Below, piece after piece: positions 22,701 through 34,626 of a stretch of DNA of 64,000 bases. This DNA comes from Linanthus parryae. Taxonomy: Eukaryota > Streptophyta > Magnoliopsida > Ericales > Polemoniaceae. The translations under genes and the position numbers were made by a program. Within the stretch, counting starts at the first letter, position 1, and each line of letters begins with the position of its first letter. A model generated the notes under the pieces. That model saw nothing but the letters and a program-made list of their open reading frames with translations. It was not told the origin of the DNA and searched no databases. Location of the stretch: contig JALGPY010000004.1 in NCBI GenBank assembly GCA_023055425.1, positions 22,033,718-22,097,717 of the forward strand. Reading direction: 5' to 3'.

Positions 22701-24480
22701 TTGCACTGAAGATTTGGAGGCATTACCTTTACGGTACGACGTGTAAGATTTTCACGGATCACAAGAGTTTGAAGTACATATTCACGCAAAAGGAGCTGAA
22801 TATGCGACAAATAAGATGGTTAGAGTTAGTGAAGGATTATGATTAATAAGATCCAATACCATGAATGAAAAGCCAATGTAGTGGCGGGTGCGTTGAGCCG
22901 AAAGACTGATCATACGGTGAATACAATGTGGGTTTTGCCACCTAAACTTTACGAGGAGTTCCGAAAGTTGGAGATTGAGGTTTGCACACAAGGATCCACG
23001 TCTAACTTGTTGTGTAATTTGACAATAGTCCGGATATCTTTGTGGAAATAAAGGATGCTCAAAAGGAGGATGCTTTTCTACAAAAGATTAAGGAGAAGAT
23101 CGGAAAAGGCGAAGCAACTGACTTCAAAGTAGAAGAAGACGGAAGCATAAAGTTCAAAGGAAGGTGGTGTGTACCAATGAAATGTGCGGAAGTGAAGGAG
23201 AAGATTATGAAGGAAGCTCATAACACGCCATATTCAGTACACCCAGGAGGAGACAAGTTATACAAGGATCTAAAGAAGAATTTTTGGTGGAAGGGTATGA
23301 AGAAGGAAGTAGCAGACTTTGTATCTCGGTGTTTGACTTGTCAAAAGGTCAAATTTGAGCATAAGAGACCATGAGGGATGTTGCAACCTTTAGAAATCCC
23401 GTATGGAAATGGGATTCCATCTCAATGGACTTTGTTACGGCTTTACCCGTTTCGACAAATGGTCTGAATCAGATTTGGGTGGTAGTCGATTGACTAACGA
23501 AGACAGCGAGATTCATTCCAATGAAGGACACGTGGGACATGGAAAAGAGAGCTGATGCTTACATTAAGAACATTTTAAGGTTACATGGCGTACCGAGTTC
23601 AATTGTTTCGGATAGGGACCCGAATTTCTTGTCTCACTTTTGGAAAGAATTGCAAAAAGCTATGGGAACAGAGTTGCGATTCAGCACAGCTTTTCACCCA
23701 GCAACGGATGGACAATCCGAAAGGACGATTGAGACACTGGAAGACATGCTAAGAGCTTGCATTTTGGATTTTGGAGGTTCATGGGTGGACAAGTTACCAC
23801 TTCTCGAATTCTCTTAAAACAACAGTTATCATGCTAGCATAGGCATGGCACCCTATGAGGTGTTGTATGGAAGGAAGTGTAGGACACCTTTGTGTTGGAA
23901 CGACATTAGCGAGACAGTCATTCTAGGACCTCAAATGATAGAGGAGTCGACGAACCAGATTCGGATGATTCAGCAAAGGATGAAGGCGGCGCAACATCGA
24001 CAAAAGTCTTACGCGGATACGAAAAGAACACCACTTGAATTTAAGTTTGGAGACAAAGTGTTCCTAAAGGTCTCTCCGACGAAGGGGGTTATGCGTTTTA
24101 ACCAGAAAGGAAAGCTAAGTCCTAAGTTCATTGGACCCTATGAAGTTTTGGATCGGATCGGAGAGGTAGCCTATCGCCTTAATCTTCCTAACAACCTAGG
24201 TCGAGTCCATAATGTTTTCCACGTCTCTCAACTCAAACCTTATATCCATGACCCGAACCATATCCTAGATCTTGAACCAGTTGAACTTGATCCATCCCTC
24301 ACTTATGAAGAGCAGCCAATCAAAATCTTAGATCGAAAGACTAGGGAAACCCGTACCAAGTCAACTGCGTTGGTTAAGGTTCTTTGGTCGAACCATCTCA
24401 CTGAAGAAGCGACGTGGGAAGCCGAAGCAGACATGCAAAAGCGTTACCCACACCTTTTCGACCAGGTACGAGTCGAGTGA
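19729..24480 (+). pseudogene. Chromovirus gag-pol polyprotein, decayed
   Basis: ATG 19729 (same frame as the long open frame 20197-21729). Gag: KEADDWWSAKGEELLAQ, in-frame TAG at 20110, KFKEFMNLKQGSDSP; one knuckle CLNCGKLGHRRYEC at about 20649-20690. A Gly/Asn-rich tract (20710-20950) follows. Protease DSGATFSFIS at about 21127; RT with LCIDYRELN and catalytic FIDD near 22128-22139; RNase [14 protein letters not shown] and [10 protein letters not shown]; integrase HPGGDKLYKDLKKNFWW, CLTCQKVK, SDRDPNFLSHFW; chromodomain near the end (VSQLKPYIHDP to WEAEADMQKRYPHLF). Lesions: TAA 21727, TAG 22150, a frameshift near 22290, stops and a shift near 22843, TGA 23372, TGA near 23491, TAA 23815. Cannot encode an active polyprotein. 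Confidence 0.9.
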
Positions 24481-24659
24481 CGCGGACGTCACTCCTTTTA
24501 AGGGAGATGTGATTTAACAGCCGTGCATTTCACATTCCAATTACCCGTCTTGTTTCGTATTACATGTCTTGCTATTACTTGTGCATTAGAATTTCATACA
24601 TTGCATCGGGGAGTTAGTTTAAGCTTCGGGGACGAAGCTTTGTTTTAAGGTAGATGTGA
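24481..24659 (+). other. Chromovirus 3' untranslated region with hairpin and two polypurine-like tracts
   Basis: Holds a perfect 8-bp-stem hairpin AAGCTTCGGGGACGAAGCTT (24621-24640). TTTTAAGGGAGATGTGA (about 24497) and the near copy TTTTAAGGTAGATGTGA (about 24643) both resemble the polypurine tract; the second abuts the 3' LTR. Confidence 0.75.
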
Positions 24660-27279
24660 TGTAATACCCCGTGATTTTGGGGGTATTTTTAGGAGATTAT
24701 TGAATTTTGTGCTGTTAATAGGATTTACAAAAAGTAATTTTATTAATTTTTAGGTTTTATATAGATTATTATTTATATATATATATAATTATAATTTAAG
24801 AAAAAAATAGTATTACTGAACTTTTTTATTTTTATATTGTTTTAGTAAAAGTTATAAAAGTTATATAAGTTTTAGTTATTAAAAAGTTGTGGGTCGTATT
24901 ACATTTTTAACGTGTCCAAACGTCACTTTTAATTAATTGTTACGTGACCAACCACCACGTAACTTAGTACACTTGCCACACCAGATATTTCCTCTAGTCA
25001 TCTCCTCTATTCACAGGAGACTCCCTCTCCGCCATCTCGCCGCCGACTCCATCTTCAACACCAACACTACCACCACCAAATTCGGCCTCCCCTTCATCAA
25101 ATTGTGTCTCAATTCAGTCCCAACCCATCAAGGATCGATAATTCCTCGCCACGATACCGAATTTCGTCCAAAATACTACCCGATTCGAAATCGAAAAATC
25201 GCCGGTGGGTCTCCTCCTCGTCCCCGACTCCCTCTCCGCCATCTCTTTCTCCGACTTCAACTACAGAACCACCACCGCCTCCAAAATCCGACCAGATTCA
25301 CAACTAGTCTCACCCGGAAACAATTCGACCCTCACACGAACCGAATCTCGCCCAAAATCGAACCCCGATTCACACCCGAAATCACCGCCGGCGAACTCCA
25401 CCTCCCTCTCGGAAACTATCCTCTCACAGCCTATATATACCCCTGAGAAACCCATAGAAAACCCACACCAAATCCACGTTCAATCTCTCCCGAATCGCTA
25501 TCTCTCTCTCGACCTCGCCTCTCTCTCCCCGTCGAATTGCCGAGCTCAATCCGGTCGGAAAAGAAGCCGAGTCTGACCGAAGCCAACCCAGCTCCGGCGA
25601 ACTCTCCGCCGCTGCTCGTCCCACCGTGCGACGCCACCGCCCTCACCGCCGTTCGTCACCCTCGTCTTCGTCGCCATCCCCGTCTCCTCTGTCTGGTACA
25701 AAAAAAAAACCCCCAGTTCTCTCTCTTTTTTTTTCTTTTATTATTTTATTATGTATTTTGTTTTGTTTATGGGTTGTGTTAGTTAGACATAGAGAAAAAA
25801 AAGGGGTGGACTGAATTATGTTGTAAATTTTTGGGGTTGTCGTGGTTTGATTTGAAAAATTTGGGAATACTAGTATTAAAATTAGTTTCTTATCTATTTA
25901 GTGTAAACTAGCATACCTTGTTTTAATTAAATATTCCAATAATCAGTTTTTGCATAGTAAAATATCATTGTTTTGTTAATAGTATATTATTAATGCAAAT
26001 AAGTACTAGTTATATCCGTTTGCGACTAAAATACATGTTTTGTGTAAATTGAAGGAAAAAAAGGTTTTTCTTAGTTAATAACATTTTTGTGTTAATGTAA
26101 CTTTTATAGTAATAATAATAATAAACGAGTCTTTAGCTTTTAATTTAATCTTTTGAGTTAAATAGTTATCTTTACTATGTCAATAAATAAATAATCTAAG
26201 TTTGTTTTTAATTATTCTTTTATAAAAAAATACATTTTAAATAAATATTCACTAGGATAGTACTAATAACTAATGAGGTCGTTATAAGATTTAATTGGGA
26301 ATATGTGGGGGGTTACACTTGCATATAGGACCGTGTGCACCATTGTAGTTAGCGGAATATTGATTAGGAAAATATTTGCTATTGTAAACACCGAGTTCAT
26401 AGACGGTGAATTTGTGGAGGATCCATACTACGAGTACTAGGAGGTTGTTTGCCTTCGTGTGACGAACTCTCTTCCAATCCAAGTAAGTATATGTGCACAA
26501 CACTTTCAACTATCAAAATGTGTCTGATGCTTTGTGTGAGTTACTTCAATACTGTGAAACTATTTTGAGAAGCATGTGGATTTCAAACTTATAGTACTCG
26601 TGTGAAGCATGTGGAAGGATTAATGAATGATAATGGAATTGGGAATGATGTACAGAGGATGTGCGTGAAGGCTACTGCCGGGAACACAATTAAGTGATTT
26701 CCCTAGGGTTCATAACCTTTTTATTTATCGTGGAATCTATGAGTACTACCTATGCATGTTTAGGTCATGACTGTAAAGGGGTGTCGACACTTAAAGTCTC
26801 ATTAGAATGGTTAGGGCGGGATAGCGAAGAGCTATCTACTAACGTCCGGGGAGAAATTGGTATACCCAAGAATGTACCCCATTATTGGATTTATTGCATC
26901 GTGACCTCTCTGTTTAAATCGTACCTGTTGGGGCTCGTAGGCTACGCCTCAACCAAAGCAACGATTAAAATGTGATTATTTCTTTACTGTTAGCCTACCC
27001 TGTTTTACACGTTGTGATGTATGCTTACTCAGTTTTTACTGATAAACGTTTTCTGCGGTCGACTGTTGCTATTTGAAAACCCGCAGGTTATGAATAAACT
27101 GGGGAAACGCGCACACGTAAGCTGGAGCTAGGATCAAGCTAGGAATCATTTAGTATTTGAGTAGGAGTTTCTAGTTTAGAGAATTTAGACAATGTTATCA
27201 TCTCATTCAAACTATTTTTGGAGGTTTTTCTCCGGTTTTATTTAAATAAATGCACTTTGGATTTCTGTTTGGTTGCACT
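24660..27279 (+). repeat. Chromovirus 3' LTR
   Basis: Starts TGTAATACCCCGTG after the polypurine tract and is colinear with the 5' LTR. It has scattered substitutions and a shorter AAT microsatellite (about 26109-26124). TATA box CCTATATATACCCC at about 25429-25442. Confidence 0.9.
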
Positions 27280-27951
27280 AGCAAGGAACCGTAGGTTTCA
27301 GGGTTGTTTCAAAAACTTATTATTGGGATTTTTATTTATATTAGCTAGGGTTTGAAGCTGTTTTGGATTTTGGTTCATGGTTGATTGAACTTAATAGATG
27401 ATGAAATATTTTTCTATGTTTAATTCGTGTTCTTATTCTATCATGCTATTGTGAAACGTTGGAGTAGGACGATCTTAGGTAATATGTTAGTGAAAGAAAC
27501 AAATTTCCCTGATAGTTGAGTTAAACACTTAGTACCTCTAGCTTAGAGGAATTATCTAATTGATTGAGAGCTTTGAGTATTATAGAAGTTCGTAATGCAT
27601 GTCGGCGATTCGTGAGTTAGTGGATGAAATTCACATTCATAGACATAGGTTTTTCTAGTGGAATCAATAAAGACAATTGGTTGTTCGGCAATCTAAATCA
27701 TCATCTGTGTTTCAAAACATAATTCGTTAACGTCAATACCTAGTGATCCAAGAGAAATCCTGACAGTTGTCGCTCATATTAATCTCAATTTTAATCATTA
27801 GCTTGTTATTTCAATTATTTTTTTAGTAAAGAACCCCATAAAAAGTTAATCGTACCAATTAGTTCACGATAAGTCCTCTGGGATTCGACAATCTGGACTT
27901 TTTCGATTATTACTGCACAGACAGCCATACACTTGTGGTTGGAACGTGTCA
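27280..27951 (+). repeat. Athila-like 5' LTR, second part
   Basis: Continues the LTR interrupted at 16560 and ends ACGTGTCA at 27951. It is colinear with the reverse complement of 42423-43120. Confidence 0.82.
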
Positions 27952-27957
27952 AGTTTA

Positions 27958-27974
27958 TGGGCCGTTGCCGGGGA
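27958..27974 (+). other. Athila-like primer-binding site (tRNA-Asp type)
   Basis: TGGGCCGTTGCCGGGGA is one base short of the Athila-type site TGGCGCCGTTGCCGGGGA. It lies 6 bases after the LTR end. Confidence 0.8.
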
Positions 27975-28145
27975 CTTCGGTTGAATTTATTAGAATTACT
28001 AAATTTAAGGAGGTTTTTTTCTATGTTTATTTATTTTTTAATCTCATTTGTTTCCTAGCGAATGATTTTGCAGACCTCTAGTTAATCATGTGGGGGCAGA
28101 ATTATTATGGGCAATCCTACTACTCCTGTGGAGTTATGTACATCC
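27975..28145 (+). pseudogene. Start of the Athila-like internal region, short ORF cut by a Copia insertion
   Basis: ATG at about 28088 opens a frame reading MWGQNYYGQSYYSCGVMY that is interrupted at 28145/28146 by a Copia LTR. Text beyond the Copia element (36020 onward, PPPCNQEYEQLKQYL) fits as its continuation. The start resembles the MW/MS-plus-Cys start of the small ORF in the tandem array on the other strand (53616, 48447). Not a recognised gag. Confidence 0.55.
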
Positions 28146-29494
28146 TGTTGAAATTGTGCCCTAGAGGCAATCAATTTATCATGACAATTATATGGACTTA
28201 CTATTCATTATGTTATTGATATGGAGATATGTTAACATGAATGAAGTCCTTAGAAAATAAGTTTTATATTCTTAAATATCCCTAGTCAAGTACTACAGTT
28301 AATATGACGACTGTATTGCATCGAGACTAGTATGTGGGTAGATTGATATGTAGATATCAAGTCTAGAACATGAGTATGCATTAGATGTAATGGCATGCTT
28401 GATTGACCCACAACGAGAAGGCTACATACTAGTTATGTAAAGTCACGAGTGCTTCTCGAAGTTACAATGGTATTGTGGTCCTTAGACTTGAAGTCACTAG
28501 ATACTCTAGTTGTGGAATATTGTGTTTTGATATCGTCAAACACTACACTGTGACTAGGTAGCAATAAAGGCGTTAGTCGGACACAATAAGAATGTCTTTC
28601 CAAACTCAGATAAATCAATATATGATATTGTTGTTATCTGCATGGATAAGACTATTCCCAGAATCGAGAAACTATGGATTGGGTATACGAGTGTGAGTTG
28701 TATGAATCGTGTCCAATCCGGATATCGAGACAAAGGGATAATACAATACGGTAAAATTGGTCACAAGGTTTGTCGGATTACTGAATATTTCTATTAGTTG
28801 GGTGGCATGGATGTGTTGCTAGACACCGCTCCATGTTAGTAATTGTTACTACCACCTAAGTGGAAACTATGGGGGTCACACTTCCTATGGATTAAACTGG
28901 ACTTTGGGATTAATTAATATGACTAATTAAATAGACGTATCAATACGCAACCACTAGCAACCTTAGTCGGACTAATTTGCAATTTGGACTAATCCGTGTA
29001 TGGGCAGGAGTAGTATTGGGGCTATTATGTAGTTGATAAGGAGTTATTAACTGTATACTCCTTATTAACTATAGAAAGAACACTCCTAGCTTATTTCTCC
29101 TGTGAGTGTGTCATAATTGTTATCACACTAAAAGAAAACAAAGCAAGGAGAGAGAGCCAAGACAAGGAGGGCCTAAGCACCCCCCGTCCGCCCCTCCCAT
29201 GACATCGGCATCATGAGGCGCGAGCGTTTGGGTGTCTCTTTTGCGTGGTTCTTCTTCATCCTCCTTCTTCGTTGCAAGAACAAGGGTGTGAGAAGGATCC
29301 AGAGCAATCCTAGGTGTGGATATCCATATATACGTGAACACTATTTCACGTGTAAAGTCTTCCATGGAGACAAACAAGGTATTGATACTTTATCCTTTAC
29401 CATCGTTATGATGTCTAGTCCTGTGATCCTTGTAGGGTCTTGAATGAATGTTTATTTTTGTTCTTCCGCTGCGAATCCGTATCGAAACCCTACA
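28146..29494 (+). repeat. Copia 5' LTR
   Basis: TGTTGAAATTGTGCC to ACCCTACA, followed by the primer site. Colinear with 34627-36019, but lacks about 95 bp present in the 3' LTR at about 35064-35158. Confidence 0.9.
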
Positions 29495-29495
29495 G

Positions 29496-29513
29496 TGGTA
29501 TCAGAGCCAGGTT
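29496..29513 (+). other. Primer-binding site (initiator tRNA-Met)
   Basis: TGGTATCAGAGCCAGGTT starts one base after the LTR. Confidence 0.92.
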
Positions 29514-32450
29514 GTAGAGCATAACGTGGTTTATTTGTTAACGTTTATATCAGTTTTACACCTTAATTATTACTTATCGCGTAAAACTAAAATGCAAAAA
29601 GATGCATATTGAATTGGATTCAATAAACAATGAGCTAATTTTACATATGATGTAAAGATTAGTGAATTTGGATCACATATGATGTGAAATTATGGATCTT
29701 GAAAAATTAGGTTTTGGGCACAAGTTAGGGAAAAATGGGTTTTTCTCAATTTGAAACAAGCACACTTGGGAAACAAGGAAGGAGAGGAAGGAAACAACCA
29801 TAGGGCCGAAACCCTAGGGTAGCCCGCCCCTCCTTGGGCATCAAGCAACACACGGCCTAGGGCCGGTTCGGCCTAGCCGGCGGCTTGGCCGCACGGGCTA
29901 GGGCCGGGCCGACCCGGCGGGTTGTGGCGGTCAGTTATGGGTTCAGCCAAATCGTTTGGTGGGCCTCTTTGACCGTTTTGACCCTAGTACATCCAAAATA
30001 AACTAAAATTGACCAAGCGTTTAAATTGGATTTTAACTGTATTACGTGCTTTTTGCATGGTGGTTGGATGTGGCCTTCGATGTGGATGTTGTAATTGTTC
30101 AAGTTTGTTGTTTGATTTTCTTGTAATAATTAATTAATTAGGTTTTACGGCCTGTGAGCCACTCTTCTCCTCCACTTGTGAGGTCTTTCTATTTAGTATA
30201 GATGCTAGCTAATATTAGATAGAGTAGATGATAGTCAAGACATGGAGAATAAGCCTAAATAATTGAAGAACCACAAGATGATGGCATTCCACAAAGCTAA
30301 GGAGCATGGACTAAAAGATGGAGGCACATGGAGATGAGCTTGCTATTTTTTAGCGCTTATATAAATTTTCATTTGCTTGGGAATATCTTAGTGTAGGAGG
30401 CCACATCCACATCACGTTTATTTTATTTTTGTGGTTGTTTATTTATTTTCTTGTTATTTATTGTTGGTGTATGGATGATGCATGCAAATTGATAACAAGA
30501 TAAAACAACATGGTTCTCTTATTTTGGGATTTCCCAACCCAAATAAGTAGATCAGTTGATATGGATCAACAAAATAATTAAATTTAAAGGAAAATTTCTC
30601 AATTTAAATATTGCATTTTTTCCTTCTCGTTACCTAACACTCCTCATGATGAGGATCTATCAAGATCGGGCTTGCCAAATCAAGGCGACTTGATTTATTA
30701 TGATGTGACGCGATGACACAAGCTAGTAATGTGTAATTGTTGAACTAAGAGCTTGGACGCAACTAGGCTGCTTCAATTGGGTTGAAAAACCTAGAGGCAA
30801 ACAATTAGGATTATCTATGCGATAGAAAAATAAGGAGTTATTTTCTCAATTGAACCAAGAGTTGCTTGGGATGCAATTGGAATTGTTCCTACCTAAATAA
30901 CAAATTTTTGGGTGACTTGCCAAAGCAAGCTCAAGAACAGGTGAAATATGGATCTTGGCCCACTAGAAAATATATGACATTTTCCGCATTAATATGGAGG
31001 GTTATTAATCCGAGACAAATAGTGGGAGCTAATGTTTAAGAATTTAAGTCCTTGTTAAATATAGTACGACGTCACAAACTTTGCATAATTCTTTCTGTGT
31101 TGAATACCTATGGCATTAAACAAACAAACTCGACTTTCTGTTTGGAATCAATTTTCTAGACAGGTACAAAATGAGAATTGTTCAAAAATAAAAGGAAAAA
31201 TGTTGTATATCCTAGAGAATAAAAGTTCACTTCCACCAACCACCAAAAATCACACTAAAACCTTACGGAAAAAACATCAAATAACGGTTCTTCGGATGTG
31301 ACATGCCTCATGTCAACTGCCATGAACTCAGAGCTTTTGGAAGCAAGATGAGAACATGGAGGTGTATGATATGTTCATACATTTGAAGAAGCTCTTTTAA
31401 GAGCAGGCTAGGCATGAAAGGTTTTGAAGTGTCGCTCTATTTTGCGTTTTACCTACTATTGCTTAGAACTCGTGATGATCAAGATGTAATGAAATTCGGG
31501 CATGCCAAAGGAAGGGGCTTGATTCATCAAGATATGACGCGACGACACAAGATAGTAATATATGACTGCTGAAGTTAGAGGTCAAACGCAACCGATCTGT
31601 TTCAATAGGATTGAAAGCTTAGAATCTGTGATTTATCTATGACATAGATAAAGAATAAATAGTTGTTCGTCCAATTGGACTAAGAATTGCATTGGGTGTA
31701 ATTGGAAACTTTGTTCAAAAGCAATTTACTCAATATGATTGAGAAATGCTGAAAAAAGCACTAATAAGGGAAACAGGCAAGGCCATATTGATGGTTAACC
31801 AATATGATTGAAAGGTTTTCCCGGAACCCAAGGGTATAAGAAAGTTTTTGCGAAAGCCATGTTGCCTTAAAAGCGCAATAGTTGGTCTAGTGGAAGAGAA
31901 ACTATCCAAAGTACCTGGAAAAAACAATGAAGGAATTATGAATTCCACATTAGGTATTTTTGTTACAGAAGTCTATGTGTCTATCTCATCATCACGGGTA
32001 TGTGATCCTAGATGAGGATCTCACATTTATGGAAATGTGGAGGATCTCAAGAGAGGGTTAGACAATTGGATAAAGGAAGATATACACCTGCACAAGGAGC
32101 AATGAAGCAAGGGTTGCTGAATTAGCCTTAGGGAATTATCTCTACTTTCTGGTATTATCCATGAGTTAGAAAATGCGATTATGTCCCTACAATGTTAGGA
32201 ACATTATCTCAGTTTCTTGTTTGGACAAGAAAATATTTTCTCATATAAAATAAGGGACAAATGTTATTCCATTTATTTTGGTGATCTGCATTATTGTAAT
32301 GCAACTTTGTCTAATGGATGGTGTATCCTTCATCTTGATAATTCCATATATAACATTAATAGAAAGAGGTTTGCATATAATGATATGAACCTCACTTAAC
32401 TTTGGCATTATCTCTTAGGCCACATAAATAGGAGTGCATTTCTAGATTCC
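29514..32450 (+). other. Copia gag/leader region, unreadable
   Basis: No intact frame. A GC-rich patch (29805-29935, many GGCC) stands out in AT-rich DNA. A diverged direct repeat of about 270 bp (about 30650-30920 and 31485-31730) shares the GATGTGACGCGATGACACAA type of core. Confidence 0.5.
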
Positions 32451-34450
32451 ATGTGGATGGATTTCCGGACTCATTTGATTTTGGATCATATGAGATATGT
32501 GAGTTTTTTTATTGGACAAATATGTTATCTTTTGGAATTGATACATATTTACATATGCAAACCATTAATCAAAAGTGCTAGAGTTGGTTCTCACTGCTTC
32601 ATCATATTTACTAATGGTTTCAGTAAATATGGATTTGTGTATATTATGAAGAAACAAATCAGAATCATTTGAAGTGTTCAAGGAATTCAGGAATGAGGTA
32701 GAGAACTAGCTTGGAAAAAGTATCAAAGCTCTACGATTAGATCACAGGAGGAGAGTACTTGATCCAAGGGTTTGACAAGCATCAGAAGAAGTGTGGGATA
32801 TGATTGTAACTCGCTTCACCTAGAACACCACCTTGGAATGGCGTGTTTGAGAGGAGTGGTCGAACCTTGTTGGACACGGTTCGATCATGATGGATCAAAC
32901 AGAACTTCAACTTTACTTTTTAGGGTCATGCTCTAATTACAGCAAATTTTTCCATTAACCTTGATCCATCAAAATCAATTATGAAAAAAATCATATGAGA
33001 TATGGACTAGGAGGTGTCCTAGTATGTCATTCATAAAGATTTCAAGTTTTGGAGTTTATGTAAATTGTTTATAGATAAACTTGGACCCAAGTGGGATAAA
33101 TGTATTTTGTGGGATATCCTCGGAGATATTATTTCTACAATCCAATCGAGAACAAAGTGTTTGTATCTAGAAAGATATTGTCTCTAAAAGAGATAATGGG
33201 AGGATAGTAGAACTTGAAGGAGTTCAAGAACCACAACAGAACATTACTCCTTTGATGGAACATGAGCAAGATCACAAGGAGTTGTGGAGAAACCTGCTCA
33301 GGTAACACAAGAACCTCATATGTTAGGTAGGATATGTCAAAGGTATTGAGAAATATAGGTTTCTCATAAACCGCTGATGTATTGCTCATGGAGATGAGCC
33401 TAGAACCTATGAGGAGGCCACGAGTGGGCCAGACTCTCTGAAATGGCTTAAGGTCTTGAGATCTGAATTGTAATCCATGTATACCAACAAAGTATGGACT
33501 TTGGTGGAACCAACTGAAAGGGTAAGACCCATAGGGTGCAGGTGGGTTATGAGGAAACCAACGTGGATCTTACTGGGATTACTTTTAAGGGACGATTGGT
33601 GGATAAATCTTTCCTGTGCATTCATAGTAAGGACTATGATGAAATCTTTTCCCCAGTTGCGATGCTTAAATCCATTCGCATCTTGCTTGCAGCAATCTAT
33701 CGATGGATAGAATCAAGCTTCTTGTAATGGGAATATTAGATTAATGATGCAATCAAATGGTTTGTAATCATCAAGAATGAAGATGAAACTTGTATTTACA
33801 AGAAGGTTAGTGGGAGCACAGTTATGTTTCTGGTCTTGTATGTGGAGACATACTAATCATTGGGAATGATGTCCCTACTCTGAAATTTGTTAAATATTGG
33901 CTAGGTAATTGATTTTCAATGACTGACTTAGGCCAAGCAACCTATACAGATCTATGGAGATAGACTGAGAAAGTTGTTCGGCTTAAGTCAAAGTACATAT
34001 GTTGACAAGGTGTTGAAATAGTTCAATACGAAGAATATGAATTTTTACTTTTGTCACATGGAATTAGTCTTTGGAAGGCTAATTGTCGTTCCAATTAGAT
34101 TGAGAAGGACCGTTTGAATAAGATTCAAGAGATATGCCATGTTATGTATTAGGCCAGACATGTCATATTGTATGACATATAGATACCAGTCAAATCCGGG
34201 TGAGCGTCACTAGAAAATTGTCAAGAATATCTTTAAGTACTTGAGAAGAACTAAAGGATGAACTCTTAATAAATGGAGGATAGGAAGAGTTCACTGTAAG
34301 AGGTTACAGTGATGCTAATTCCAATCTGATAAATATGATTTCAAATAATTGTCAAGTTTTGTGTTTTTCCTTAATGGAACGGACTATAAGCTAGAAAGGG
34401 TCCAGGCAAGATTCAGCTGCCGATTCTATCACATAGAGTGAGTACATTGC
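32451..34450 (+). pseudogene. Copia integrase and RT/RNase H remnant
   Basis: Integrase core text at 32520-32672 (LELIHIYICKPL, FIIFTNGFSKYGFVYIMK). RT begins at about 33477 (VWTLVEPTERVRPIGCRWV) and continues in another frame at 33536-33727 (KGRLVDKSF, FSPVAMLKSIRILLAA). The YVDD box near 33840 is destroyed by a one-base loss. A tail of the type SMTDLGQATY follows. Multiple frameshifts and stops; dead. Confidence 0.8.
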
Positions 34451-34626
34451 TGCTTCAAATGCACATACTCAGAAGATTCTATCTCATTCGATTGTCGATA
34501 GAGGAGATGTGAACATATGCAAAGTACCAGCATGTGTATCTCTTTCCTTTCGCAGCAAAGGTGTGAGGGTCGTGCTAGATCAATAGGCCTATGATGCACC
34601 AGATTGAGTCTAGTGCAAGTGGAGAC

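Larger units (their letters stand above)
16561..27279 (+). mobile_element. Chromovirus (Tekay/Del-type Ty3/gypsy), near full length, decayed
   Basis: About 10.7 kb with two similar LTRs of about 2.6 kb, an initiator-Met-tRNA primer site, and gag, protease, RT, RNase H, integrase and chromodomain in the Ty3/gypsy order. Long LTRs starting TGTAATACCCC and the C-terminal chromodomain place it among plant chromoviruses, probably Tekay/Del. It lies inside an Athila-like LTR. A clean 5-bp target duplication is not visible; TAGCAA occurs a few bases outside each end. Confidence 0.9.

Noticed and set aside
16549..27285. Target duplication of the chromovirus (TAGCAA near both ends)
   Set aside because: The hexamer is not directly adjacent to the TG start of the LTR. 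Shifting the ends to make it adjacent would break the match between the two LTRs.
29123..29443. Open frames at the end of the Copia 5' LTR on both strands
   Set aside because: They lie within the LTR, and the corresponding 3' LTR sequence does not preserve the frames.
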